A DNA stretch of 64,000 bases from an uncultured bacterium (GTDB lineage: Bacteria > Cyanobacteriota > Vampirovibrionia > Gastranaerophilales > Gastranaerophilaceae): NCBI GenBank assembly GCA_949286705.1, contig CASEDF010000002.1:62001-126000 (forward strand). Reading direction: 5' to 3'. Shown here one piece after another: positions 30,185 through 39,413 of this stretch. The translations under genes and the position numbers were made by a program. Within the stretch, counting starts at the first letter, position 1. Each line of letters opens with the position of its first letter. Under the pieces are notes generated by a model. That model worked only from the letters and a program-made list of their open reading frames with translations, did no database searches and was not told the origin of the DNA.

Positions 30185-31285
30185 ATGATACCGGTAGTTT
30201 TTTCGATTGATAATAATTATGTAAAGCAGCTTGCCGCGGCTGTCGTTTCTATATTGAAAAATTCTGATCCGCAAGCCTGTTTTGAATTCAATATTTTGCA
30301 CAAAGATGTTTCGGTCGAAAATCAGGCTGTAATCAAGTCACTTTGCAAGTTTAATAAAAATACTGTTTTTAATTTTATTGATATAAATGATTTTTTGCGT
30401 AATTTTGATCTGGAAAAATATATGTCACGCAGGTCTAATTATACCTACATTTCTATTGAAACATATTTTAGATTTTTTATTCCCGAATTGTTTCCGCAGT
30501 ATAAAAAAGTTTTGTATCTTGATGCGGATATTCTGGTTTTTCAAGATTTAAGCGAACTTTATAATGAAAATATTGAAGGTTATTATGCCGGGGTTGTTAA
30601 TGATGCAATTGTTGAAAATTTGTTTTTTACAAAGGATTTCATGACATTTCAGTATCCGGATTTGACTTTGGCGCAGTATATAAAACATAAATTGTGCAAA
30701 ACTGATGAAAGATATTTTAATGCAGGTGTTCTGTTGTTAAATTTGGAGAAAATCAGGCAGGACAAAATTACAGAAAAATTGTGGCAGGTGGCTGAAAAAG
30801 GATCCCCGTTTGAATATCAGGATCAGGATGTTTTGAATATTGTTCTGGAAGGTAATGTGAAATTTTTGGATGATAAATGGGATGTTCTGGCTAATAATAG
30901 GGCTTATTATAAGAACAAAAGGAACAGAAGATATTTTAAAAAGGTTTATAATAATCCTGCCATCATACATTTTGTCGGTCCTGATAAGCCTTGGTGTCTT
31001 AAGAAAGACGGCAAGTATTTATATGAATATCTTGCTGACTGGTGGAAATATTACGGTATGACTCCTTATTTTAGTGCTGCAGATACGAATATCTTAAAAT
31101 GTATTTTGTGGCACAAAATGTTCGCGCCGCAAACCGTCCTGTTCAGTTTAATTCTTATGAATTTTGAGATATTGTATATTTATATCAAGGATTATAAAGT
31201 GCATTTTGTTCTCTTTAAAAAATTGCTAAGAACCTATATCAGGCTTAAAAAGCCGGAAGGGTTCAATGAGATAACAAGTATATAA
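30185..31285 (+). CDS. Glycosyltransferase family 8
   Basis: 366-aa retaining glycosyltransferase related to LPS galactosyl/glucosyltransferases (RfaI/J type). Seen: IPVVFSIDNNYVKQLAAAVV at the N-terminus, the metal motif VLYLDADILVF near residue 110, RYFNAGVLLLNL, QDQDVLN and HFVGPDKPW. The last 80 residues are amphipathic/hydrophobic and may attach to membrane. I choose the ATG at 30185, nine bases after GGAG; an ATG at 30170 overlaps that site. First gene of a three-gene glycan run. Confidence 0.9.
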   Translation: MIPVVFSIDNNYVKQLAAAVVSILKNSDPQACFEFNILHKDVSVENQAVIKSLCKFNKNTVFNFIDINDFLRNFDLEKYMSRRSNYTYISIETYFRFFIPELFPQYKKVLYLDADILVFQDLSELYNENIEGYYAGVVNDAIVENLFFTKDFMTFQYPDLTLAQYIKHKLCKTDERYFNAGVLLLNLEKIRQDKITEKLWQVAEKGSPFEYQDQDVLNIVLEGNVKFLDDKWDVLANNRAYYKNKRNRRYFKKVYNNPAIIHFVGPDKPWCLKKDGKYLYEYLADWWKYYGMTPYFSAADTNILKCILWHKMFAPQTVLFSLILMNFEILYIYIKDYKVHFVLFKKLLRTYIRLKKPEGFNEITSI

Positions 31286-31294
31286 GGAGTTGTA

Positions 31295-32533
31295 ATGAAA
31301 AAGATAAAAGTCGCGTTATTAATAGATGAATTTTTTGGCGGTGCAGGAACTGCGTTTGGCGGATATGGATTTCTTGCACGAAAGTATATTGCCAAATATA
31401 TTCCGGATGAAAACATTGAGATCGATGTGCTTTTAGAACGTAAGCAGGGCTTGCAAGAGGCAGAGTGCGTTAAAGTAGACGGTGTGAATTTATACAGACT
31501 TCCGGATAGAACAAAACTTGCCAGAAAATGGTTGAAAAAGCAAAATTATGATCTTTTTTTGTCAATTGAGATGACGTATCCTTCATGGAAAATTATGCAA
31601 TTGATAGATAATAAAAAATTAATTCTCTGGATACAGGATCCGCGTCCGTCAGTCGTATGGGAAGAAAAGAGGCAGACTATGACCTGTATTAAGGATCCTT
31701 GTATAGTTTTTCCGCAAATACCGGAATTGATAAAACGGTTGCTGAATAAAAGATTGGTATATTTTATTTCACAGGGTTATTCGCTTAACGAACTCGCTAA
31801 AACTTTATACAATCTGCCTCAGAATACGCCCGTAGATTATGTGCCAAACCCTATTGATCTTGATACCCGATATAAATTTGATATTAATGAAAAGAAAAAG
31901 CAGGTTGTTTTTCTGGGCAGATTAGAGGCGCAAAAAAGAGCATGGCTTTTCTGTGAAGTGGCAAAAAGAATGCCTGAATACGAATTTTACGTTATGGGTA
32001 AATTCTTCCGCGACGAAGAAAATAACAAAAAACCGCTTGAACCTTATCTGAATGCGGATATTCCGAATTTACATTTTACCGGTCATCTTGAGGGCGAAGA
32101 AAAGGAAAAGCTTATACGTGAATCAAGAATTTTACTAAATACATCAATTTGGGAAGGTATACCTATTTCATGGCTGGAGGCGCTTCAATATGGTACTTCA
32201 ATTGTCAGTTGTTTGAATAATGAAGATTTGCCGTCACGCTTCGGGGCTTATGTGGGCGAAATTTTAGGCGATGGGTTTGATAAGGTCGATTTATTTATTC
32301 CTGCTATCAGAGAATTGATGGAAAATGATGAGCTGTATGCGGAAAAGGCTAATGCGGCAATTGAATATATAAGGCAAACTCACAATGTCGAAAGATTTGT
32401 AAAAACATTAAAAGATAAAATATATGAGGTTTATAATAAAAAGAATATGCCTGTATGGTTTAACATTATCAGCAAATCTGATAAAATTGGAGAAATTATT
32501 TCAGGAATAAAATCAAATATCTTAAAGGGGTAA
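31295..32533 (+). CDS. Glycosyltransferase family 4-like
   Basis: 412-aa GT-B enzyme. N-terminal domain with GGAGTAFGGYGFLARKYI, a linker, and a C-terminal GT4 domain (about 200-370) with VVFLGRLEAQKRAWLFCEV, FTGHLEGEEKEKLI and SIWEGIPISWLEALQYG, the sugar-nucleotide Glu motif. AAGGAG site. Ten bases after the GT8 gene; acts in the same surface glycan pathway. Confidence 0.88.
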   Translation: MKKIKVALLIDEFFGGAGTAFGGYGFLARKYIAKYIPDENIEIDVLLERKQGLQEAECVKVDGVNLYRLPDRTKLARKWLKKQNYDLFLSIEMTYPSWKIMQLIDNKKLILWIQDPRPSVVWEEKRQTMTCIKDPCIVFPQIPELIKRLLNKRLVYFISQGYSLNELAKTLYNLPQNTPVDYVPNPIDLDTRYKFDINEKKKQVVFLGRLEAQKRAWLFCEVAKRMPEYEFYVMGKFFRDEENNKKPLEPYLNADIPNLHFTGHLEGEEKEKLIRESRILLNTSIWEGIPISWLEALQYGTSIVSCLNNEDLPSRFGAYVGEILGDGFDKVDLFIPAIRELMENDELYAEKANAAIEYIRQTHNVERFVKTLKDKIYEVYNKKNMPVWFNIISKSDKIGEIISGIKSNILKG

Positions 32534-32653
32534 TGAGATAATTTATGTCAAAAACGATTAATACAATTCGACATAACATATTTTTAATTATCTTTTCTGA
32601 TTTGTGCTTCAGCAAGTCTGATTTTGTCGTACGCTTAACCGGAGGATTCGTAA

Positions 32654-34831
32654 ATGTCTAGTGCCAAAATTTTATTTAATATAGATTGTCTAACCGATAA
32701 AATACAGGATAATTTACTTGAATTTTTGCAGACTCAAAATGTGCCTTTTGTTATTCAATTTGAAGGCAGAAATATTTTTCAAAACAGTAAACTGGCGGTA
32801 ATTTGCGAAAAGGTTGTGAAACAGGGGGGGGGTAACCATCTTTTTGCCTTTTCGTTTGATCTGAATAATATTACAGGGCTTGATAAAATTTTTGAACAAT
32901 TTAACAGTTCAATAGCTTACTATGAGATTAATATTGAGCTGCCGGTGCATAAAAGTTTTTATAAAAATCTCGAAATCTGCCGTAAAAAATTCGGATTTAG
33001 CTGCCGTAACACGCAGTTCTACTGTACTTTATCAGAAAAAAATTATCATGCGGTTAAAAAATTGTATAAATATCTGGAAAATTCAGGCTTTAACTTGAAT
33101 ATAGAAAGAAAAATGACCTCTGAAGGCTGGGTTGAATATCCTCCCAAAATAGAACGATGGCTCAAATCCGGACACTGGCTGCAGGCAGAACAAAAAATTG
33201 ACATACCTTTAAATATGGTGAAAAACGGTCAGTTTAAGCAGTTGGATACGGTATGCTCATGCGGTAATAAATTTTTCAGAGTTATGTCTGATGGCACGGT
33301 AAAAAGATGTTTTACAAAGCAAATAAGCGGTTGGGAAGATCTTGGTGATTTCTCCAAAACTTCTGACGTCAGATTACTAAAAGAAAATTCTCCTTGTTTT
33401 TCTGTTTGTGCTCAGTGTAAACATTATGCAAAACTGAAAGTTCAGAACTTTATTTTTGATAAGGCGGATGTTCTTGTTGACGACAGAAATAAAAAATATG
33501 ATGTCGCGGTTGTAGGTTTTGGCTGGGCTGCAAATTATGGCGCAATATTAACAAATTACGGCTTCATAAGCTTTTTGAAAAAAATGGGATTAAAACCGTT
33601 AATGGTTGAAAAACCTCGTGATTTCGTCAACAATTGCTATCCTGATGAGGTTTATTCTCAGACTTTTTCCCGTAAGTTTAATGAAAAATATTTCAAAGGT
33701 AATTTGAGCCGTATATACAATGACAAAAACGATATGAAAGCATTAAACAGTATTTGCGATACATTTATACTCGGCTCGGATCAGTGTCTGCGGTACGATT
33801 TGCAACAGCCTGCTCAATATTATGCGGGGATGGATTTTTTAAATGCTGATAAAAAGAAAATAGCTTTTTCATCAGGACTCGGTCATTTTGAATATTTGGG
33901 TGATGATTGGTACAAAATGAATATGCATTATTATCTTGCTCAATTTGATCATGTTGCGGTCAGAGAACCATCTACAAAATTTGTTGTAAAAGAGCAGTTT
34001 AATACGGATGCAGTCAATGTTGTAGACCCGATGTATTTGATTGATAAAGAAGAATATGAATATCTCGCATCTCAGTCGGATGAACCCTTGGAAAAGGATT
34101 GTATAGTTGCATTTATTCTTGCACCTGACAAAAAATATAAAGAACAGCTTGATCTTTTGAGTAAAAAATTATCCGGTAAAGTCATAGTCTTAGCTGAATG
34201 CTGGAATGTTGACATATTAAAAAGCTACGGTTTTGAAAATGTTATTGCCCCGAGTGTTGAAAGCTGGATAAACCACCTTTTGCATGCAAAATATGTTGTT
34301 ACTGATTCTTTCCATGCGGTGTATACCTTGATTACACTGCGAAAACAATTCACTCTTGTCGTGAATAAAAATATTGCATTTAAGCGAGGTATGGCAAGGT
34401 TCCCTATGTTTTCCAGCGTGCCGGAACTCGCTGAAAGAATTGTCTACAGTATTGACGATATAGGGCAGAATGATAAAATTGAGGATGAAATTGATTTCAA
34501 ACCGATTGTCGAACACTTTGACAATATAAAAGAATTTTCTGTAAAATGGCTTAAAGAGGCGCTTGCGGCACCTAAGACAAAACCTGCCATTACAGACAGT
34601 GAAAGTTTATCAATATTGCATGACAAACTTAATTATCTGAAAGATTATATGGATGATATAAATAAAGCAATTCGTGCCAATAATACCTGTGGTTCAGCTA
34701 ATTCGGCGAAATCATGCGGTTTGAAAAAACTGCTTAGAAAAATATTTTCTGTAGAAAAGATTTTTCATTCAGGTAAAAAATATAAAGTTATAACAGTTCT
34801 AGGGATAAAGTTAAAGCTGCGACGTCATTAA
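32654..34831 (+). CDS. Fusion: radical-SAM/SPASM-like half lacking the Fe-S triad + polysaccharide pyruvyl transferase
   Basis: 725 aa. Residues 1-275 look like a radical-SAM barrel plus SPASM-like tail: strands such as YYEINIELPVHKSFYKNLEI, then Cys-rich CSCGNKFFRVMSDGTVKRCF and CFSVCAQCKHY. The CxxxCxxC cluster motif expected near the start (KILFNIDCLTDK) is missing. Residues about 280-620 are a pyruvyl-transferase domain: VAVVGFGWAANYGAILTNYG, TFILGSDQCLRYD, AVREPS, SFHAVYTLITL. The tail ends KVITVLGIKLKLRR, a motif shared by glycan proteins. GGAGG site. Codons 57-60 contain a G9 tract, in frame here. It follows two glycosyltransferases, so a glycan-decorating role is likely. Confidence 0.75.
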   Translation: MSSAKILFNIDCLTDKIQDNLLEFLQTQNVPFVIQFEGRNIFQNSKLAVICEKVVKQGGGNHLFAFSFDLNNITGLDKIFEQFNSSIAYYEINIELPVHKSFYKNLEICRKKFGFSCRNTQFYCTLSEKNYHAVKKLYKYLENSGFNLNIERKMTSEGWVEYPPKIERWLKSGHWLQAEQKIDIPLNMVKNGQFKQLDTVCSCGNKFFRVMSDGTVKRCFTKQISGWEDLGDFSKTSDVRLLKENSPCFSVCAQCKHYAKLKVQNFIFDKADVLVDDRNKKYDVAVVGFGWAANYGAILTNYGFISFLKKMGLKPLMVEKPRDFVNNCYPDEVYSQTFSRKFNEKYFKGNLSRIYNDKNDMKALNSICDTFILGSDQCLRYDLQQPAQYYAGMDFLNADKKKIAFSSGLGHFEYLGDDWYKMNMHYYLAQFDHVAVREPSTKFVVKEQFNTDAVNVVDPMYLIDKEEYEYLASQSDEPLEKDCIVAFILAPDKKYKEQLDLLSKKLSGKVIVLAECWNVDILKSYGFENVIAPSVESWINHLLHAKYVVTDSFHAVYTLITLRKQFTLVVNKNIAFKRGMARFPMFSSVPELAERIVYSIDDIGQNDKIEDEIDFKPIVEHFDNIKEFSVKWLKEALAAPKTKPAITDSESLSILHDKLNYLKDYMDDINKAIRANNTCGSANSAKSCGLKKLLRKIFSVEKIFHSGKKYKVITVLGIKLKLRRH
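32824..32832 (+). repeat. Poly-G tract (9 G) in coding sequence
   Basis: CA followed by nine G then TAACC; encodes Q-G-G-G-N early in the first domain. A one-base slip would truncate the protein soon after residue 60. Confidence 0.9.
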
Positions 34832-35382
34832 TTTGCTGCGGGTTTGGCATTTAAATACTTTCTGAAGACAGAATTGTGTTCAAACGGGTAATTGCTGTAT
34901 TTTTTCAGCGGGGACGGGTCGTGTTTAAAGAATTTTTTTTCAACAAACGCCGCAAGAGGAGTTGCCATTAAAGGTACAAGTATCCTTTCCGTGATAAGTC
35001 CTGAACCTATCAGCGCAAGTATTGTTGCAAAACTCTTTTTGGCTACTCCGATATTTTTAAATTCCGCGTTGCCGAAGATTTTGTTCCACAATTTGTTTTG
35101 TACTTTCGGACTTGCAATCGAAAATCCGACGGCAATCTGTGCTATTGATGTTACAAAACCTGATGCCAGATCCATTGCCGCAACAAACGGTCTGCGTTTT
35201 TCGGGAATTTTTTTGTTTTCCATAGTTGTTTTGTAGCGAACAGAATATGCAAATACGTCTTTTAAAACTGAGCACACAACAATCGTTCTTGCCGCAAACG
35301 TGTCATCATTTATCACCCGTTTCAGGTGATTGTTGAATAATTTTGATTGAGTTATCGGTGAAATTATGCTACTCATCGTCAT
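34828..35382 (-). CDS. Membrane protein of unknown function, second of a pair
   Basis: 184 aa with two to three probable membrane helices (VTSIAQIAVGFSIAS; FATILALIGSGLITERILVPL). Its end overlaps the stop of the convergent pyruvyl-transferase gene by 4 bp. The start overlaps the preceding gene by 14 bp, so the two are coupled. It resembles its partner in layout (NHLKRVIN region, then helices) but I recognise no family. Confidence 0.65.
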   Translation of the reverse strand: MTMSSIISPITQSKLFNNHLKRVINDDTFAARTIVVCSVLKDVFAYSVRYKTTMENKKIPEKRRPFVAAMDLASGFVTSIAQIAVGFSIASPKVQNKLWNKIFGNAEFKNIGVAKKSFATILALIGSGLITERILVPLMATPLAAFVEKKFFKHDPSPLKKYSNYPFEHNSVFRKYLNAKPAAN

Positions 35383-35908
35383 TATCCTTTGTTAACAGGT
35401 CTGCTATTACCGGAAAAACTCTGTTAGATATGGCCAAAATAGGCACGTATAATGCAATCGTTAAAATCGTGCCTGTTCTGTCTTTAAAAATATCAAGGCA
35501 GGTTTTTTGTAAATTTTTGAGTGCTTTTACTTTATCTCCGCCGTTTGCTTTTAGAATGGCTTCGGGGATTTTGCCTGTTTTTTCGGCATCTTGAATAAGT
35601 TTAAAATTCAGTTTGCCTTTTTCTGCAAGTTTATCAATGCCTTTGTAGAGTAAGTTTAGTGATAATATTTGTGCCGCAATCGTAACTACTGCTTCAACAG
35701 GTTGTTTGACGGCAGCCCATTTTTTATTTTCTTTCGGCTCAGTCGTAAACGGGTTGTACAAAATCATTAAAGGTGCTATGGCGAATTTTCCGGCAGCATT
35801 AATATAATTGGCAATTTTTTCACCGCCTTGTTCTGAAAATTTTTCAAGCGAATTTGCCATTCTTTGGTTTAGTTTTATTGGGGTAGCTGTAGTTATCGGT
35901 TTTATCAT
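35369..35908 (-). CDS. Membrane protein of unknown function, first of a pair
   Basis: 179 aa; predicted helices around KFAIAPLMILYN, VEAVVTIAAQILSLNLLY and GTILTIALYVPILAI. Basic N-terminus (MIKPITTATPIKLNQRM), not a classical signal peptide. TATAAT lies 11 bases before the ATG with no clear Shine-Dalgarno. Function unknown; probably acts with the overlapping gene. Confidence 0.65.
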   Translation of the reverse strand: MIKPITTATPIKLNQRMANSLEKFSEQGGEKIANYINAAGKFAIAPLMILYNPFTTEPKENKKWAAVKQPVEAVVTIAAQILSLNLLYKGIDKLAEKGKLNFKLIQDAEKTGKIPEAILKANGGDKVKALKNLQKTCLDIFKDRTGTILTIALYVPILAISNRVFPVIADLLTKDNDDE

Positions 35909-35969
35909 TGTATTTCCCGATTATATAAATCCTGATAAAATTTGTTTTTGCTATAAAATTTACAAATAT

Positions 35970-36641
35970 TTATAATTCAAAAATACTTTTATCAATCTGA
36001 TCAAAATCGGTGATGATTTGGGAAACGCCTTCAACATCCTTGTAAAAGTCTACAGGTTCTCTTGAGGCTATTGCAATAATCATGCCTGCACCTGCATTTT
36101 TTGCCGCCCGAATACCTGATAAGGCATCTTCAATTACAATGCAGTCCTCAGGATTAAGCCCTAAATTTTTTGCCGCAATTTGGTATATATCGGGTGCCGG
36201 TTTTCCGGGAATTTTGCCGTCTGAGTATACAATTTTTTCTATATCGAACCATTTTGCGAGCTCAAATTCTTTTATGTAAAATTCCACATTACACCATTCT
36301 GACATTGTGGCTATTGTCATCGGAATATTATTCAATTTTAAAAAATCTAAAAATTCTTCGGCATGCGGAGCAAGCTTCATTTCATCAGCTTTTTTAAGGC
36401 ACATTGCACGGTATTCGGCTTCTTTTTCCTGCGCGTATTTTTCAACAAGCGCTTTATCAGGTTTTTTGCCTATTGCGTATTCAATAATATCTTCATTTGT
36501 CCTGCCAAACATGTATTTAAGCATTTCTTCATCAGTGAACGGTGTTCCGCGAAGTTCTTTTGAATATTCTCTCCATGCATCCAGATGAAATTGAGAATCC
36601 CAGAATAATGTCCCGTTGAAATCAAATATAATCCCCTTCAA
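35970..36641 (-). CDS. HAD-superfamily phosphatase/mutase, DxN motif
   Basis: 223 aa, beta-phosphoglucomutase-like HAD hydrolase with a cap domain. Motif I is DFNGTLF: the second Asp (acid/base) is Asn. Motif II lies in TIATMSEW, motif III in GKPAPDIY, and motif IV in IVIEDALSGIRAAKNAGA. The loss of the acid/base Asp may change the reaction, though DFNGT also occurs in other HADs. The start is TTG with an AGGG site, one base after the preceding TPR gene's stop. Confidence 0.82.
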   Translation of the reverse strand: MKGIIFDFNGTLFWDSQFHLDAWREYSKELRGTPFTDEEMLKYMFGRTNEDIIEYAIGKKPDKALVEKYAQEKEAEYRAMCLKKADEMKLAPHAEEFLDFLKLNNIPMTIATMSEWCNVEFYIKEFELAKWFDIEKIVYSDGKIPGKPAPDIYQIAAKNLGLNPEDCIVIEDALSGIRAAKNAGAGMIIAIASREPVDFYKDVEGVSQIITDFDQIDKSIFEL

Positions 36642-36642
36642 A

Positions 36643-37212
36643 TTATTGCCCTCGCTCTATAATTTTGTTGTAATTATCCAGATATTGTTTTGCCTGTTTT
36701 TCTTTGTTTAATTGTTTGAATGTGTAAGCAAGATTGTAGTGAAAATCAGCGACCTGATTATTCAAATCAATTGCTTTATAAAATTCCCATTTGGCGGATT
36801 TGACTTTCCCTATTTTTAAATAAGCGCAGCCGAGGTTGTAATAGCCGTAAGCAAATTCAGGATTGTATTTGACGGCTTTTTTATATGCTTGAATTGCCAT
36901 ATTTGGTTTATCCTGAAGCATATAAATATTTCCGAGATTGTAGTATGCTTTGTAATATTCCCCGTCAGCAGATATCGCACGGTTATACATAAATGCCGCG
37001 TCATCGTTTTTACCTTCATCCTGCAGAATATTCCCCATCAATAACCAGTGTTGGGCATTTCGTTCTTCCTCAGGAATGCTTAGCAAAAGGTTAAAAGCTT
37101 CTTTGATGTTATTTTCAGCATATAAAATTTTTATTTTGTCATTTAATTCATTTGCGAAGCAAAGCCCTGTGCTCAACGCAAATATTGTTAGTAAGGCTAA
37201 AATCTTTTTCAT
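36643..37212 (-). CDS. Exported TPR protein
   Basis: 189 aa. Signal peptide MKKILALLTIFALSTGLCFA, then about four TPR units (AFMYNRAISADGEYYKAYYN; AIQAYKKAVKYNPEFAYGYY; AKWEFYKAIDLNNQVADFHY). Likely periplasmic scaffold. The ATG at 37212 has TATAAT (37219-37224) six bases upstream; the longer in-frame extension to 37266 includes this promoter and is rejected. The HAD gene follows. Confidence 0.82.
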   Translation of the reverse strand: MKKILALLTIFALSTGLCFANELNDKIKILYAENNIKEAFNLLLSIPEEERNAQHWLLMGNILQDEGKNDDAAFMYNRAISADGEYYKAYYNLGNIYMLQDKPNMAIQAYKKAVKYNPEFAYGYYNLGCAYLKIGKVKSAKWEFYKAIDLNNQVADFHYNLAYTFKQLNKEKQAKQYLDNYNKIIERGQ

Positions 37213-37344
37213 AACAAAATTATATACTAAAAAATTTCTCTCATCAATTTGACTTTCAAAAAACATATTGCATAATGTTGGTGATGTCTCTTTTACTGAT
37301 ATAGTTTCCGCAGCTTACTCCTTGCTGCGGGAATTCTTTATTAA

Positions 37345-37377
37345 AAATAAAAAGAAAAGGCTGATTAAAAATCAGCC
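37345..37377 (-). terminator. Terminator of the 257-aa membrane-anchored protein gene
   Basis: GGCTGATT/AATCAGCC stem with a 3-base loop (37359-37377) followed on the minus strand by a T-rich run (37345-37358). Confidence 0.8.
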
Positions 37378-37428
37378 TGCTACACACTATTAATACACAC
37401 TTTTTACGATTTTAAGGGTTTTAATTTT

Positions 37429-38202
37429 TTATGATTTGCTTCCAAATATTGCGGCAAGTGCTGCACTCGCACCCACAATACCTGTATAAAGCCAGCCGAG
37501 TTTCGGAACTTTTGCGAGCCATCCGAGGTTTTTAGCTAAGAATAAGCCTCCGCCCGCCAGAGCTGCCCCGCCTGTTGCAAGACCTCCGATTTCTTTGAAT
37601 TTATCCCAGCGGCTTACGGGTTGACCTGTTATTGCTGCGATATTTTCTTCAGGTGTTGTTTTACCGTACAACCCGAATGTCAATCCTTTAAATAATCCGT
37701 GAGTAAATGAATCGTGACCGTATTTTCTTATTTCATCGCTTATTGTTGCGTTATAAAGCTGCTGGTATGTACTTTTAGCACGCGCTACAACGTTTCTTTC
37801 ATCTTCGCCCGGATATTTTGCAGCGACTGTTTCAATATAATTGAGATATGCCTGTTTGATTTGCTGCTGTTCATTCGCTGCAATTTTTTCATTCAAAACT
37901 GATGCCGCATTTCGGATTGCTTCATCAATACCGTTTATTCTTAAATCATTTCGACGCTGATTTTCTATCATTTTTAAATTATAGTCAGACGTGAAATTGA
38001 GGTAATTATTCATATTATTGTAATAATAATCGTAATTCATTCCTCCGCCAAATGTCGGCATAAACGGCATCATACCGTTGAATATGCTTCCGGTGCTTCC
38101 CATAATATCCATATCATACAGATTGCTTAATCCTGCATAATTGGCATAGCTGTTATACATCGGAAAACCGCCTATTGCTCCTACATTCATGTAGTCAGCC
38201 AT
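37429..38202 (-). CDS. Met/Tyr/Asn-rich protein with C-terminal glycine-rich membrane segment
   Basis: 257 aa. Residues 1-75 are rich in Gly, Met, Tyr and Asn (GGGMNYDYYYNNMNNYL); 80-190 are helical and charged; 200-257 is hydrophobic with a glycine-zipper look (GGLATGGAALAGGGLFLA). The Met/Gly/Tyr-rich N-terminal segment recalls the proteins at 46-48 kb (for example MGMFGGMYNPMMYGGFGGG). GGAGG site places the start at 38202. Function unknown. Confidence 0.65.
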   Translation of the reverse strand: MADYMNVGAIGGFPMYNSYANYAGLSNLYDMDIMGSTGSIFNGMMPFMPTFGGGMNYDYYYNNMNNYLNFTSDYNLKMIENQRRNDLRINGIDEAIRNAASVLNEKIAANEQQQIKQAYLNYIETVAAKYPGEDERNVVARAKSTYQQLYNATISDEIRKYGHDSFTHGLFKGLTFGLYGKTTPEENIAAITGQPVSRWDKFKEIGGLATGGAALAGGGLFLAKNLGWLAKVPKLGWLYTGIVGASAALAAIFGSKS

Positions 38203-38363
38203 AATCCTAACCTCCAAATTGAGTTTAACCTACCTTACTTATATAAAAACTTTTTGCTATTCAGAATTGCTTTATCGTAAATTTATTTCTTAATATTTGT
38301 TTACAATTTGCTTAAAAATTAACAAATTTGCCATACACAGCGGTTAATTGTATTATTTTATAT

Positions 38364-39413
38364 ATGTTGAAGATAAAATTGTATAAATTATTTTCTATTG
38401 TAATATTGCTGGCTATGGGGGCTGTTGTATTTTTTAATCAAGCCTGGTTTTTGAAACAATATGACAAAATGTGCAGCATGTATTATATTCATAAAGGCGA
38501 TAAAGCGTTTAAAAAATTAAAGCTGCAAAGAGCAATTGAACATTACAATACCGCATTAAAACTCTATCCGGAACACTACAGTGCCTGGTTCAATCTCGGG
38601 AATATTTATGTTGTGTATGAAGATTACTATTCGGCTGTTGACGCGTATGAGCAGGCATTTAATTGCAACCCGAGGATGATGATTGCACGCATGAATTACG
38701 GGATTGTGTCTGCGGAAAAGTTAGGCGACTTCGACGGTGCAATTGACCAGTATAATGAAATAATAAAGACAAAGCGTCATTTAATATCAATTCCCTTTGT
38801 TTACAGTAACAGAAAAAGTTATAAGGAAAACAAAGGAATAGCCTATTACAATATGGGGCTTGCGTACAGGCAAAAATCACTTTATTCGGGTGATGACTGG
38901 CGTCTGCAGCGTCAGTATCTGGAAAAGGCAATTGAAGCGTATAAAAATGCTGTCAAAATTCTGAAAAAAGATTATGATGCACGTTACAACCTTGCGCTTG
39001 CGTATCATTTAATCGGTGATTATAATAATGCGGGATTAACTTATTGTAAAGCTATACAAATAGCACCGATGAATTACGAGGCGCATTATAATCTTGCAAT
39101 TTTATTAAGACATCTGAAGTATTACAGAGAATCTCTGGATGAGCTTGAAAAAGCAACAATGCTTATCACGGACAGTCAGGGAAATTCAACGCGCCAGAGA
39201 TATGTTTTTGATGTAATGAACGATGTCACAAGAACGCTTTTGTATGATGAAGAAAATGACCCGCTGATAGATAAAATTGACGACGAAAAATTACAAAATT
39301 CTTCTCTGACTTATGTAAACGGAAAACTTGTATCATCAGAAGCTTTAGACAAAGCTATATTGAAAAATTTTAAAACATGCGGCTCCCGTGAAATTTTTTT
39401 AGATAATGATTAA
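38364..39413 (+). CDS. Membrane-anchored TPR protein
   Basis: 349 aa. N-terminal anchor (LYKLFSIVILLAMGAVVFF), then at least five TPR units (AIEHYNTALKLYPEHYSAWF; SAVDAYEQAFNCNPRMMIAR; AIEAYKNAVKILKKDYDARY; AGLTYCKAIQIAPMNYEAHY). The C-terminal 90 residues are acidic. Start at 38364 has TATTAT (38351-38356) seven bases upstream and no ribosome site. Its end overlaps the convergent ABC permease by 4 bp. Confidence 0.8.
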   Translation: MLKIKLYKLFSIVILLAMGAVVFFNQAWFLKQYDKMCSMYYIHKGDKAFKKLKLQRAIEHYNTALKLYPEHYSAWFNLGNIYVVYEDYYSAVDAYEQAFNCNPRMMIARMNYGIVSAEKLGDFDGAIDQYNEIIKTKRHLISIPFVYSNRKSYKENKGIAYYNMGLAYRQKSLYSGDDWRLQRQYLEKAIEAYKNAVKILKKDYDARYNLALAYHLIGDYNNAGLTYCKAIQIAPMNYEAHYNLAILLRHLKYYRESLDELEKATMLITDSQGNSTRQRYVFDVMNDVTRTLLYDEENDPLIDKIDDEKLQNSSLTYVNGKLVSSEALDKAILKNFKTCGSREIFLDND

